Origin: Bacillota bacterium | Lineage (GTDB): Bacteria > Bacillota > Syntrophomonadia > Syntrophomonadales > DTU052 | DNA length: 50,475 bases | Direction of reading: 5' to 3' | Assembly (NCBI GenBank): GCA_029781825.1 | Contig: JAKOVY010000124.1 | Coordinates: 1-50,475, forward strand | Shown here: positions 1 through 8,538 of the stretch, piece after piece | Layout of the letters: each line of letters starts with the position of its first letter | How positions within the stretch are numbered: position 1 is the first letter of the stretch | The notes under the pieces: model-generated | The model's database searches: none | Seen by the model: only the letters and a program-made list of their open reading frames with translations | Told to the model about the DNA's origin: nothing | Translations under genes and position numbers: made by a program

Positions 1-56
1 GATGTGGACCGGCGTAGACGTTATTAATTGTCAGGCTGACGGAGCTGAGAGGCTAT

Positions 57-539
57 TTACAACTCGGCAATGAACTTGGGCGGCAGAGTAGTATTGGCAA
101 GGGCCGCCAGTTGATCGATGGTCTGAAGGCCGTCGGTAACCAGGAGTTTGGAACTGCCCTGGGCCAGAATCCTTCCTTCCGGTGACTCGATGGTGGCTTC
201 GGCCAGGCAAATGGTTCGTCCCACCTTGATCCTTTGTCCTTTAGCCGTTATCTTTCCGGATTTTATGGAGGCCAGGTGGTGGACGGTAACGTCCAGGGTG
301 ATAAGACCCGATTCCGGATCAAGCTCCGGATAAACCGCCCAGTAGGCGGCCGCGTCTATCAGCGACGAGTAGACGCCTCCCTGTATCGCCTGGTAGGGAG
401 AAAGGTGTTTTGACTCCATATCCAGAGTTATTATGGAATACCCAACACCAATATCCTCCATGACCATGGAAAGCAGTTGATAATAAGGACTGCTGTTGAT
501 CAGCTTGATCAGCTCTTCAATGTGCCGCGGGTTCAACAT
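57..539 (-). CDS. PaaI-type hotdog thioesterase
   Basis: A 160-residue single-domain protein that reads as a PaaI/YbgC-like hotdog-fold acyl-CoA thioesterase. The active-site helix is visible around residues 53-67 (QGGVYSSLIDAAAYWAV), where the GG pair and the Asp correspond to the conserved HGG...D/E region of PaaI enzymes, although Gln replaces the usual His. Family members hydrolyse acyl- or aryl-CoA thioesters in the cytoplasm. The ATG at 539 is preceded by a GGAGGA box about 12 bases upstream. It is divergent from the fatty-acid operon, so a role in clearing stray acyl-CoA is plausible, but the substrate cannot be read from sequence. Family assignment is fairly sure; exact function is not. 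Confidence 0.8.
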   Translation of the reverse strand: MLNPRHIEELIKLINSSPYYQLLSMVMEDIGVGYSIITLDMESKHLSPYQAIQGGVYSSLIDAAAYWAVYPELDPESGLITLDVTVHHLASIKSGKITAKGQRIKVGRTICLAEATIESPEGRILAQGSSKLLVTDGLQTIDQLAALANTTLPPKFIAEL

Positions 540-884
540 ACCTTCGAAAAGTCCTCCTCCATGATGTACTGGGCTCTGAATATTTGACTTCTGGAGGCAA
601 CCTGTTTCCCAATGATTTATAGTACAAGGTCAAGCAAGGTTTTTCCTGCATAAATATGGATGTCATTTCACAAAACCGCAGGCAATTGGGCGCCGGATTC
701 GGAACGATCAGCTTCCGGTATTGAAAGTCATGGAATAACAGAAAATTTTCCTTGAGTATTTCTGAAGTTCAAAGTTACGAAACCCTTCTACACTGCGTTG
801 AACTTTTAAAGTGCGGAATTTACCAAAAATTCTTTTTTTATGCTTTTGGCTTATATACAATGTAAAAAATCCCGGGCCCATCAA
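540..884. other. Intergenic region without recognisable gene
   Basis: The region between the divergent thioesterase and the leader of the fatty-acid operon. It must hold promoters for both sides, but I could not pick a convincing -35/-10 pair, nor a clear FapR-type operator. The only open frames here are short and have no ribosome site or recognisable product. Confidence 0.4.
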
Positions 885-1042
885 GGAACCGGAAGGGGGC
901 TATGAGATTCAGCCCTTTGACGATCGGCCGCCATACGGTTCGAGGCTTGATTATCGGCATTAGACTTTGCCTCCGCTGTAAGCCGTGAAGGGGAGGTCGG
1001 TTGAGAGGTGCTGAAACCATACCCTTCCGGAGCATAAGTTCC
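885..1042 (+). ncRNA. Candidate structured RNA upstream of fabH
   Basis: A roughly 155-base segment folds into a long closed structure. CCGGAAGGG (889-897) pairs perfectly with CCCTTCCGG (1022-1030); TATG (901-904) continues with CATA (1018-1021) and TTCAGC (908-913) with GCTGAA (1010-1015); GGAAC/GTTCC extend it outside. An inner arm can form from CCTCC (971-975) and GGAGG (991-995). It lies about 125 bases before the fabH ribosome site on the same strand, so it could be a cis-regulatory leader. I recognise no known riboswitch class and see no clear terminator within it. A decayed mobile repeat is the alternative. The pairing is seen; the function is inference. Confidence 0.35.
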
Positions 1043-1236
1043 AGAGAATTGGAAAATAATTAATCACATATTGCCGGCTTTGTACACAAAATTGGTCACA
1101 ACATATCCTTCCCAATTGTTGTTCCGTGCGTTAACGGGTAACCGTGGGACGGTATAAGGGGTGAAACATCATAACAGGCGTCAACGACAGCACTGCAAGA
1201 AACATAAAAACTCAGGTCCTGGGCGCCGGTTACGCA

Positions 1237-2187
1237 GTGCCGGACCGAATTCTTACCAACCGCGAACTGGAGTTGATGGTAGACACCAATGATGAATGGA
1301 TTATAACCCGAACCGGAATCCGGGAGCGCCGTATCTGCGACCCGGAGTGGGCGACATCCGACCTGGCTCTCCTGGCTGCGGAGAAGGCCATAAAAAATGC
1401 AGGGATCGCGGCCGCAGATCTGGATTTAATCCTGGTGGCAACCGTAACTCCTGATATGTTGTTTCCCTCCACCGCCTGCCTGCTGCAGGGCCGGCTGGGT
1501 GCTAATAAAGCTGCGGCCTTTGATATCTCCGCGGGGTGTACCGGTTTCATTTACGCACTGGCGGTGGCGGACCGCTTTTTGCTGGCCGGGGGTCACCGCT
1601 ACATACTGGTGGTGGGAGCCGAAACCCTGTCACGGATAACAGATTACACCGACCGCAATACCTGTGTTCTTTTCGGTGACGGCGCCGGGGCCGTGGTTCT
1701 GGGCAGGGGCGACGGAACTAACGGGATACTGTCAACCTATCTGGGGGCCGACGGCTCCGCTGAATCACTGTTGTACCTGCCTGCAGGAGGATCGCGGATG
1801 CCGGCCTCACACCGGACTGTCGACGATCATCTCCACTATGTCCGTATGCAGGGGAATGAGGTTTTTCGCTATGCGGTGAATGCCATACCGGAGTGTGTGA
1901 AACAGGTTTTGGAACCGGCAGGTTTGAGCATTGACGAGGTGGACCACTTCATTTTTCACCAGGCCAACATCCGGATCCTGCAGACGGCCGCAAAGCGGAT
2001 GGGAATTCCATGGGATAAGATGATCGTCAATATCGAGCGCTATGGAAATATGTCGGCTGCCTCAATACCGTTGGCTATAGCCGAGGCGGTTGATGACGGC
2101 GTAATTCATCCCGGACAGCTTTTGGTTATGGTGGGGTTCGGCGCGGGAATGACAATGGGTTCGGCGTTGGTTCGATGGGGGAGGTGA
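1237..2187 (+). CDS. fabH: Beta-ketoacyl-ACP synthase III
   Basis: FabH condenses acetyl-CoA (or a branched primer) with malonyl-ACP to start fatty-acid synthesis. The triad is visible: Cys101 in ISAGCTGFIYAL, His in FIFHQAN and Asn in ERYGNMSAAS, counted from the GTG at 1237. That GTG gives 316 residues, but the frame stays open upstream to 1165 and encodes KTQVLGAGYAVPDR, the normal FabH N-terminal strand. The true start is therefore probably near 1168-1171, using ATC or ATA behind an AAGGGGTG box (1156-1163), because no ATG, GTG or TTG exists there. It heads an eight-gene operon; fabK begins 4 bases after its stop. The function is certain; the start is not. Confidence 0.95.
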   Translation: MPDRILTNRELELMVDTNDEWIITRTGIRERRICDPEWATSDLALLAAEKAIKNAGIAAADLDLILVATVTPDMLFPSTACLLQGRLGANKAAAFDISAGCTGFIYALAVADRFLLAGGHRYILVVGAETLSRITDYTDRNTCVLFGDGAGAVVLGRGDGTNGILSTYLGADGSAESLLYLPAGGSRMPASHRTVDDHLHYVRMQGNEVFRYAVNAIPECVKQVLEPAGLSIDEVDHFIFHQANIRILQTAAKRMGIPWDKMIVNIERYGNMSAASIPLAIAEAVDDGVIHPGQLLVMVGFGAGMTMGSALVRWGR

Positions 2188-2191
2188 GGCG

Positions 2192-3145
2192 ATGATCGAA
2201 ACCAGGATTACAAAGATGCTAAATATAAAGTATCCCCTGTTGCAGGGGGCTATGGCCTGGATCGCCACCGGGAAGCTGGCGGGAGCGGTTTCAGAGGCAG
2301 GCGGTTTGGGGATAATCGGCGCCGGTACGGCCGACCCCCAATGGCTGAAGAACGAGATCGATGAAGCCCGTCGGGTGACGGAAAAGCCGTTTGGGGTGAA
2401 CCTGGTTCTGGTTTCACCCTACATTGATGAGATTATTGAGTTGGTCCTGCGTGAAAACATACCGGTAGTGACCACCGGCGCCGGCAATCCAGGCAAGTAC
2501 ATGCCGCGTTTCAAGGAACGGGGCATAAAGGTGATCCCGGTGGTCGCATCGGTGGCTTTGGCCCGAAGGCTGGAACGTCAGGGGGCTGACGCGGTAATCG
2601 CCGAAGGTATGGAGTCAGGGGGGCATGTGGGGGAGATGACCACCATGTGCCTGGTTCCGATGGTGGTTGATGCCGTGGGTATTCCCGTAATCGCAGCCGG
2701 AGGCATCGCGGATGGAAGGGGAATGGTCGCCGCCCTGGCCCTGGGGGCGGAAGGGGTGCAGATGGGAACACGCTTTATCTGCGCTGAAGAGTGTCCGGCC
2801 CATCCCGCTTACAAGGAGAAGGTTATTAAAGCCCGGGACCGGGATACCGAGGTCTGCGGAACCACCACCCTCCACCCGGTGAGAGCAATACGCAACCGCT
2901 TTGTTCGGTATTATCTGGAGCAGGAACGAGCCGGCCTGAGCGCCGAGGAGCTTGAACGTTTGGGGACCGGCAAGTACCCGGACGCAGCCCTGCAAGGGGA
3001 TGTTGAATACGGGTCCGTTCTGGCCGGACAGGCGGCAGGTTTGGTCAACCGGATACAACCGGCTCAGGAGATAGTGTCCGAAGTAGTGAATGAGGCCGAA
3101 GAACTGCTCAGGAATGGACTGGGGGTGAAGATGTGCTCAGATTAG
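2192..3145 (+). CDS. fabK: Enoyl-ACP reductase II, FMN-dependent
   Basis: A 317-residue TIM-barrel flavoprotein performing the last reduction of each elongation cycle (enoyl-ACP to acyl-ACP) with FMN and NAD(P)H. The start follows the FabK pattern (TRITKMLNIKYPLLQGAMAW), then AVSEAGGLGIIG, VTTGAGNP, the GMESGGHVG stretch with the conserved His, and the phosphate-binding AAGGIADGRG and GAEGVQMGTRF loops. Nitronate monooxygenase is a related fold, but these motifs and the position between fabH and fabD favour FabK. The ATG follows a GGAGGTGAGG box. FabK is the triclosan-insensitive isozyme, and no fabI is seen here. The 3' end overlaps the fabD start by 13 bases. Confidence 0.95.
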   Translation: MIETRITKMLNIKYPLLQGAMAWIATGKLAGAVSEAGGLGIIGAGTADPQWLKNEIDEARRVTEKPFGVNLVLVSPYIDEIIELVLRENIPVVTTGAGNPGKYMPRFKERGIKVIPVVASVALARRLERQGADAVIAEGMESGGHVGEMTTMCLVPMVVDAVGIPVIAAGGIADGRGMVAALALGAEGVQMGTRFICAEECPAHPAYKEKVIKARDRDTEVCGTTTLHPVRAIRNRFVRYYLEQERAGLSAEELERLGTGKYPDAALQGDVEYGSVLAGQAAGLVNRIQPAQEIVSEVVNEAEELLRNGLGVKMCSD

Positions 3146-4065
3146 CGGTATTATTCCCCGGTCAGGGCGCACAGTACACAGGCATGGGCGGGGATTTGGC
3201 CCGGGAATTCCCGGCGGCACGTGAGGTGTTTGAGCGGGCTGACGATGCACTGGGATTTAAGCTCAGCGGCATATGTTTTGCCGGTGAACCGTCGGAACTG
3301 AACCGAACCGAGATAACCCAGCCCGCTGTGCTGACCGTCAGCATCGCGGTGTGGGAGGTGTTGAAACAGGAAGGAATAAATGCCCAGATGGCGGCGGGAT
3401 TGAGCCTGGGAGAATACAGCGCCCTGGTGGCGGCGGGTGCAATCGATCTCGAAAACGCCGTCCGCCTAGTGGCCAAACGCGCAAAGATTATGCAGGAGGC
3501 CGTGCCCGAGGGGAGCGGCATGATGGCGGCCGTTCTGGGGCTGGCGGAAGAGGTGGTGGAGGAGGCCTGCAAAAAGGCGGGCACTGTTGGTGCGGTAGGA
3601 ATAGCCAATTACAACTGCTCGGGGCAAATGGTCATATCCGGAGAAAAGGTCGCCGTTCTGGAAGCCGGACGGCTTGTGCAAGCAGCCGGCGGGCGTTTTA
3701 TGCCCCTGAAAGTAAGCGTACCCTCGCACTCCCCGTTGATGGCGGAGGCGGCTGAGGAATTCCGAAATGAAATAAGGAAAGTTAAATGGAAGGAGATGTC
3801 GTTTCCTGTAATAAGCAATGTCAATGCCCGCGAGCTTGATTATGAAGAACTGGAAGAGAGGCTGGCGGAGCAACTGTACCGCCCGGTGAGGTGGCAGCAG
3901 TCAATAGAATACATGTCATCACGGGTGGATTATTTTATAGAGGCCGGCCCCGGCAAGACGCTGTCCGGTCTGGTAAAGAAAACCTCCGGAAAACAGCTTA
4001 TCGGTAACGTAGAGGATCCGGACACTTTGGCCCAGGTTATGAAAAAACTGAGCGAGGCTGAATGA
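3133..4065 (+). CDS. fabD: Malonyl-CoA:ACP transacylase
   Basis: FabD transfers malonyl groups from CoA to ACP, supplying the elongation donor. The 310 residues match the usual length of about 310. The nucleophile is Ser91 in the elbow GLSLGEYS, the oxyanion region is FPGQGAQ near residue 9, and the partner His is in VPSHSPLM near residue 198. The GTG start at 3133 lies inside the fabK reading frame, typical of translational coupling. Beyond the stop is a small hairpin (4066-4081) and then acpP. In many bacteria fabG sits between fabD and acpP; here it is absent. Identification is secure. Confidence 0.95.
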   Translation: MLRLAVLFPGQGAQYTGMGGDLAREFPAAREVFERADDALGFKLSGICFAGEPSELNRTEITQPAVLTVSIAVWEVLKQEGINAQMAAGLSLGEYSALVAAGAIDLENAVRLVAKRAKIMQEAVPEGSGMMAAVLGLAEEVVEEACKKAGTVGAVGIANYNCSGQMVISGEKVAVLEAGRLVQAAGGRFMPLKVSVPSHSPLMAEAAEEFRNEIRKVKWKEMSFPVISNVNARELDYEELEERLAEQLYRPVRWQQSIEYMSSRVDYFIEAGPGKTLSGLVKKTSGKQLIGNVEDPDTLAQVMKKLSEAE

Positions 4066-4081
4066 CCCGGGAATACCCGGG
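4066..4081 (+). promoter_or_regulatory. CCCGGG hairpin between fabD and acpP
   Basis: CCCGGG (4066-4071) and CCCGGG (4076-4081) form a six-pair stem with an AATA loop directly after the fabD stop codon. No T-run follows, so it is not a classical terminator. It could protect an upstream mRNA 3' end or mark a processing point that lets acpP be expressed at a different level; this is inference. Confidence 0.45.
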
Positions 4082-4121
4082 ATAACAGATTCAATACCAA
4101 TCATTAAGGGGGTAAAAGCCA

Positions 4122-4361
4122 GTGTCAGTGCTTGAAAGTGTAAAAGAGGTTATCGTTGAGATTTTGGATGTCCCGGCGGAGGACATCAAGCCCGAGTCCA
4201 GACTGATTGAGGATCTGGAGGCAGACTCCCTGGATATTGTGGAGATGGTGATGCAGCTGGAAGACAGATTCGGTCTGCAGATTCCGGAATCGGCCTTTGA
4301 AGAACTGAAAACCGTAAAGGACGTGGTTGAGTATCTGGAGAAGCGGTTGGAGGAAAAGTAG
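4122..4361 (+). CDS. acpP: Acyl carrier protein
   Basis: A 79-residue acidic four-helix carrier protein holding growing acyl chains on a 4'-phosphopantetheine arm. The attachment serine is Ser36 in the motif EADSLDIVE. Length and the acidic helix II are standard. The GTG at 4122 follows AAGGGGG (4104-4110). It lies between fabD and fabF as in most bacterial clusters and serves all the neighbouring Fab enzymes. Identification is secure. Confidence 0.97.
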   Translation: MSVLESVKEVIVEILDVPAEDIKPESRLIEDLEADSLDIVEMVMQLEDRFGLQIPESAFEELKTVKDVVEYLEKRLEEK

Positions 4362-4373
4362 AGGTGGAGCTCA

Positions 4374-5624
4374 ATGGAAAAGAGAAGAGTGGTTGTCACC
4401 GGCATGGGTGTAATCAGCCCGGCAGGTAATGATGTGGCCACCTTCTGGCAAAACCTGATTGAGGGTAAGAGCGGCGTCAGGCCTATTGAACGGTTTGATG
4501 TCTCTCAATATCCTACGCGGATTGCCGCGCAGGTCCTGGACTTTAATCCCGTTGATTATTTGAACCGTAAGGATGCCCGGCGCATGGACCGCTTTGTGCA
4601 ATTTGCCTGTGCCGCGGCCAGAATGGCCTTGGAGGATTCGGGGTTGAAGGTGTCTCCCGAGAATGCCTCTAAAATCGGGGTATGGGTGGGCTCCGGCATT
4701 GGCGGGTTGGAAACTATGGAGAACCAGCATGAAGTCCTGCTGGCGAAAGGGTGTACGGCAATAAGCCCGTTTTTGGTTCCCATGATGATTACAAATATGG
4801 CTTCCGGCCAGATTTCGATCATGACCGGAGCCAGGGGACCGAATGGATGTACGGTAACGGCCTGTGCTACCGGAACCAACTGCATTGGCGACGCCTTTCG
4901 CTTTATCCAGCGGGGAGAAGCCATAGCCATGATTGCGGGCGGGGCTGAAGCCGCGATAACCCCCCTGGGCATGTCGGGGTTTTGCGCCATGAAGGCAATG
5001 TCGACGCGCAATGATGATCCGGCCGGTGCGAGCAAGCCTTTTGATTTGGAACGTGACGGTTTTGTGATGGGTGAGGGTTCCGGGGTTGTGGTGCTGGAAG
5101 ATCTGGAACATGCTCTGGAAAGGGGAGCTCGGGTGTACGCCGAGGTCATAGGATACAGTACCACCGCCGACGCCTATCACGTGGTCCAGCCGGATCCGGA
5201 TGGAGAGGGTGCCGCCCGGGCTCTGGCCCTGGTCCTGAACGATGCCGGGATACTCCCGCAGGAAGTGGACTACATCAATGCTCATGGGACCGGTACCGAA
5301 ATCAATGATGCCATGGAGACCCAGGCGATAAAAAAGGTCTGGGGAGAGGATGCGTACCGGTTAGCGATAAGTTCTACTAAAGGTGTTACCGGGCATATGC
5401 TGGGAGCAGCGGGTGCAGTTGAGTTTATGGCGGCGGTTCTGGCCTGCCAGTACGACATTATACCGCCCACCATCAATTACAAAACCCCCGATCCCGCGTG
5501 TGACCTGGACTACGTACCCAATCGGGCCCGGCGGCGGAGAGTAAATATTGCGGTGTCCGATTCGCTGGGCTTTGGCGGACATAACGCCGCCCTGGCGGTG
5601 CGCAAGTATGAGCATAACAGGTGA
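4374..5624 (+). CDS. fabF: Beta-ketoacyl-ACP synthase II
   Basis: FabF carries out the elongation condensations with malonyl-ACP. At 416 residues it is full length. The catalytic triad is visible: Cys164 in [10 protein letters not shown], His in [12 protein letters not shown] and His in [15 protein letters not shown], followed by the glycine-rich FGGHNAALA near the C-terminus. The ATG at 4374 follows GAGGTGGAG, 12 bases after acpP. Its TGA overlaps the GTG of fabZ, indicating coupled translation. Identification is secure; FabB is less likely given the operon position and lineage. Confidence 0.96.
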   Translation: MEKRRVVVTGMGVISPAGNDVATFWQNLIEGKSGVRPIERFDVSQYPTRIAAQVLDFNPVDYLNRKDARRMDRFVQFACAAARMALEDSGLKVSPENASKIGVWVGSGIGGLETMENQHEVLLAKGCTAISPFLVPMMITNMASGQISIMTGARGPNGCTVTACATGTNCIGDAFRFIQRGEAIAMIAGGAEAAITPLGMSGFCAMKAMSTRNDDPAGASKPFDLERDGFVMGEGSGVVVLEDLEHALERGARVYAEVIGYSTTADAYHVVQPDPDGEGAARALALVLNDAGILPQEVDYINAHGTGTEINDAMETQAIKKVWGEDAYRLAISSTKGVTGHMLGAAGAVEFMAAVLACQYDIIPPTINYKTPDPACDLDYVPNRARRRRVNIAVSDSLGFGGHNAALAVRKYEHNR

Positions 5625-6067
5625 TACAAGTGTTAAACAGCCGAGAGATACAAGCCATCATACCCCATCGCTATCCTTTTTTGCTGGTGGACCGAATAAT
5701 TGAGATGGAACCGGGTCGGAGAGCGGTAGGGATTAAAAACGTGACTGCCGGTGAACCCTTCTTCCAGGGGCACTTCCCAGGCAATCCGATTATGCCGGGA
5801 GTGCTGATATTGGAAGCACTGGCTCAGGTAGGAGCCTGCACTATTCTGAGTCTGGATGAATACCGGGGCCGAATCGCTTACTTTGCCGGAATCGACGGGG
5901 TGAAGTTTCGCCGGATGGTGCTCCCCGGTGACAGCCTGCGGCTGGAGGTGGAACTCATTAAAATGACCGGCCGTTTCGGCAAGGCTTCCGGTCGGGCCCT
6001 GGTGGAAGGTGAACTGGTCGCGGAAGGGGAGTTCATGTTCGCTTTGGAGAAGGCGGCCGATGAATGA
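5621..6067 (+). CDS. fabZ: 3-hydroxyacyl-ACP dehydratase
   Basis: FabZ dehydrates 3-hydroxyacyl-ACP to trans-2-enoyl-ACP. The 148-residue hotdog protein shows the signature [11 protein letters not shown] at residues 16-26, catalytic His51 in FQGHFPGNP and catalytic Glu65 in [12 protein letters not shown]. The GTG start overlaps the fabF stop (GTGA). Length and motifs are typical. It acts between the ketoacyl reductase, not encoded in this operon, and FabK. Confidence 0.95.
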   Translation: MIQVLNSREIQAIIPHRYPFLLVDRIIEMEPGRRAVGIKNVTAGEPFFQGHFPGNPIMPGVLILEALAQVGACTILSLDEYRGRIAYFAGIDGVKFRRMVLPGDSLRLEVELIKMTGRFGKASGRALVEGELVAEGEFMFALEKAADE

Positions 6068-6095
6068 ATTCCGAGTTGATGGGCAGGTGTTTTAA

Positions 6096-6953
6096 ATGCT
6101 CAAAGACAGGCTTGGTTTCAAATCCAGGACCAGATATGCAACGGTAAGACCGCGAGGGGACGCGAGTGTTCAAGCTCTCGACGGAGAGAGATGCCCCGGG
6201 TGCGGGAACCCGTTCCCGGACGAGGATGATGCCAGGCGCTTGATGGTTTGCCCGGATTGCGGGTACCACTTCCCTTTGGGGGTCTGGGATAGAATACAGC
6301 TTATAACCGATGAAGACAGGTTTATGGAGCTTGATGCAGACTTCATATCAGGTGATCCGCTGGAATTTCCCGGCTATATGGAGAAGCTGGACTCGGCTCG
6401 GCAGCAAACCGGGCTGAAGGAGGCGGTGGTCACGGGCAAGGGAACAATATACGGCCAGGAGGTAATACTGGGGGCTATGGACGGCCGCTTCATGATGGGC
6501 AGCATGGGGCTGGCCGTCGGGGAAAAGATCGCCCGGGCTTTTGAAATTGCCAGGGAAAACAGGCTCCCGGTTGTAATGTTTACCGCTTCCGGCGGCGCGC
6601 GCATGCAGGAGGGCATGGTGTCGCTCATGCAAATGGCCAAGACCAGTGCTGCGGTGGAGCGGTTTTCCAGAAGCGGTCTCCTTTATATATCGGTGCTCAC
6701 TCATCCCACCACCGGAGGAGTAACCGCTAGCTTTGCCACCCTGGCCGACATTGTGCTGGCTGAGCCCGGCGCCACTATCGGATTTGCCGGAGCCAGGGTT
6801 ATTGAACAGACCATACGGCAGAAGCTGCCTGCAAGTTTTCAAAAATCGGAGTTTCTCTTGGAACACGGTATGATCGACGCGATTGTCAACCGTGAGGAAC
6901 TGAAGGGTTTTCTGTACAAGCTTTTGCGGTTTCACAAGGGGAGAGAAAGGTGA
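6096..6953 (+). CDS. accD: Acetyl-CoA carboxylase carboxyltransferase beta
   Basis: The 285-residue beta subunit of the carboxyltransferase half of acetyl-CoA carboxylase, which makes malonyl-CoA. The N-terminal four-cysteine zinc ribbon is present (Cys33, Cys36, Cys52, Cys55; CPGCG and CPDCG), followed by the crotonase-like domain with VMFTASGGARMQEG and the GGVTASFA oxyanion region. Its TGA overlaps the accA GTG, so alpha and beta subunits are translated together. accB and accC are not in this window and must be elsewhere. Confidence 0.95.
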   Translation: MLKDRLGFKSRTRYATVRPRGDASVQALDGERCPGCGNPFPDEDDARRLMVCPDCGYHFPLGVWDRIQLITDEDRFMELDADFISGDPLEFPGYMEKLDSARQQTGLKEAVVTGKGTIYGQEVILGAMDGRFMMGSMGLAVGEKIARAFEIARENRLPVVMFTASGGARMQEGMVSLMQMAKTSAAVERFSRSGLLYISVLTHPTTGGVTASFATLADIVLAEPGATIGFAGARVIEQTIRQKLPASFQKSEFLLEHGMIDAIVNREELKGFLYKLLRFHKGRER

Positions 6954-7909
6954 CTTATACCCGACCATTGGAATTTGAAAAAGACTATCTGGAGTTGAGA
7001 AACAAGTTGGAGGAACTAAAGTCACTGGCCTTGCAGAAGAATATTGACCTGGGGGCGGAGATCGAGGCCCTGGAGGCAAGGGTGCGGGTATTGCAGGCGG
7101 AAAGGTATAACAGCCTTACCGCATGGCAGATATACCAGATGGCCCGCCATCAGGAACGACCGTTTACCCTGGATTACATAAATGCGATCTTCCAGGATTT
7201 TATTGAATTGCACGGGGATCGGTGCTACGCCGACGATCCGGCGGTGGTGGGGGGATTGGCCTGGTTCGACGGGATCCCGGTGACGGTGCTGGGCCACCAG
7301 AAGGGAAAGGACACCAAAGAAAACCTTCACCGCAATTTCGGGATGGCTCATCCCGAAGGTTACCGCAAAGCCTATCGGCTCATGGAGCAGGCCGAGAAGT
7401 TTGGGCGTCCGCTTATCTGTTTTATTGACACCCCGGGAGCCTACCCCGGAACCGGAGCCGAGGAAAGGGGGCAGGCCTGGGCCATTTCCCGTAACCTGGC
7501 TCGGATGTCAAGCCTTCGCATCCCCATTATCACTCTGGTAATCGGCGAAGGCGGCAGCGGCGGGGCTCTGGCCCTGGGTGTGGCCGACCGGGTTTTAATG
7601 CTGTCATATGCGGTCTATTCGGTTATTTCACCCTACGGCTGTGCATCAATTTTATTGAATGATGCCGGTCGCTCCGAGGAGATGGCGGAGAAACTGAAGA
7701 TGACCGCAACGGATTTGCTGAATCTGGGAATAATTGATGAGATAATCCCCGAGCCCCTGGAAGGTGCGCACCGTGACCCGCAAAAGACTTTCCGGGCGGT
7801 GGAGGAGAGAATCAGGTTCCACCTCAGGGAACTGATAGACCGGGACCCGGCCGATCTGGTTGAGCAACGCTACCAGCGTTTGAGGAAAATTGGCCTGCAG
7901 CTAAGCTAA
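6950..7909 (+). CDS. accA: Acetyl-CoA carboxylase carboxyltransferase alpha
   Basis: The 319-residue alpha subunit of the acetyl-CoA carboxyltransferase. It has the N-terminal helical region (residues 1-70, a likely coiled coil), then GHQKGKDTKENLHRNFGMAHPEGYRKA and the glycine-rich IGEGGSGGALALG loop, all diagnostic for AccA. The GTG start overlaps accD by 4 bases. It is the last gene of the fab-acc operon, with structured non-coding DNA behind it. Identification is secure. Confidence 0.95.
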   Translation: MTYTRPLEFEKDYLELRNKLEELKSLALQKNIDLGAEIEALEARVRVLQAERYNSLTAWQIYQMARHQERPFTLDYINAIFQDFIELHGDRCYADDPAVVGGLAWFDGIPVTVLGHQKGKDTKENLHRNFGMAHPEGYRKAYRLMEQAEKFGRPLICFIDTPGAYPGTGAEERGQAWAISRNLARMSSLRIPIITLVIGEGGSGGALALGVADRVLMLSYAVYSVISPYGCASILLNDAGRSEEMAEKLKMTATDLLNLGIIDEIIPEPLEGAHRDPQKTFRAVEERIRFHLRELIDRDPADLVEQRYQRLRKIGLQLS

Positions 7910-7989
7910 GGCACAGTCCTTCAAAGGAAGGCCAGGCTTTCATAAACCGAACTAAATGAACTAAATGTCTATGGTTGGACGTGCCAAGT

Positions 7990-8300
7990 ATATTCGACGT
8001 CTTGCGGCTCGCTCCTGAGTTCCTCGCCTACATCCCCGCAACTTGTTTTTCTTTGGGCGGGACAACCGGCATACGCGGCATCCATGCCGCAATGCCGGTA
8101 TGATGTAACGGCTCGTCACAACGTCGCTCTCCCGCAAGCCGTAGAATATGTGATTGCTGCATGCGGGAAACCTCCGGCCCGAGGAACACAAACCCCAGGT
8201 GAGGCTGGTCGCAGTTAGATGAGATTGCCGTGAAGTCCTTGCGACCGAACGGTACTTACGGGAGTGAGAGAAAGGGGGTTAGCCACCCCCTCCTACTCGA
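7990..8300 (+). mobile_element. Probable decayed group II intron 3' region
   Basis: No gene is seen between accA and the minus-strand RHH gene, but the stretch is dense in inverted repeats. ACCGGCAT (8065-8072) pairs with ATGCCGGT (8092-8099) around GCGGCAT/ATGCCGC (8075-8081, 8084-8090). CTTGCGG (8001-8007) pairs with CCGCAAG (8132-8138), GGTCGCA (8207-8213) with TGCGACC (8240-8246), and AGGGGGT (8273-8279) with ACCCCCT (8285-8291). The end, GTGAGAG, a G/C hairpin and then CCTACTCGAT (8292-8301), resembles the 3' end of class C group II introns, which insert behind terminators. There is no reverse transcriptase ORF and no intact domain V catalytic triad, so it would be a remnant. Confidence 0.4.
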
Positions 8301-8322
8301 TTTATCCGGTTGTTCAACATCT

Positions 8323-8526
8323 TTAACCCGGCATAGGGTTTTCTTTATCCTTTTCGTCTTCTTCCCGGGTTTTGGCCCGGGGCAGGCGACCGGCCTTTAA
8401 AGCCGCATTGCGCAGGATAAACTCGATCTGCGAGTTCACGCTGCGAAACTCGTCGGCTGCCCAGCGCTCCAGAACCTCGTAGAGTTGAGGATCGATTCTC
8501 AGAGGGAAACTTTTTTTCTTGGCCAT
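8323..8526 (-). CDS. Small ribbon-helix-helix (Arc-like) protein
   Basis: A 67-residue basic protein with the pattern of an Arc/MetJ-type ribbon-helix-helix DNA-binding domain: a beta strand (SFPLRID), then two helices with VNSQIEFILRNAALKAG. The C-terminal 18 residues are charged and probably disordered. It starts 12 bases after the upstream SPFH gene, so the two form a minus-strand transcription unit. It may regulate that unit; a palindrome ATGATATCAT lies upstream of the pair (9416-9425). The fold assignment is reasonable; the target is inferred. Confidence 0.65.
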   Translation of the reverse strand: MAKKKSFPLRIDPQLYEVLERWAADEFRSVNSQIEFILRNAALKAGRLPRAKTREEDEKDKENPMPG

Positions 8527-8538
8527 AGTGAATCCCGC

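Noticed and set aside
838-1035. 65-codon minus-strand frame
   Set aside because: It covers the structured leader exactly, has no ribosome site and no recognisable family; the base pairing explains the sequence better.
885-1042. Lysine or other known riboswitch in the fabH leader
   Set aside because: GAGGTGC and GTGAAGGGG-like words occur but in the wrong order and without the conserved core.
4371-5285. 304-codon minus-strand frame antisense to fabF
   Set aside because: fabF is unmistakable on the other strand; the antisense frame is a by-product of codon bias.
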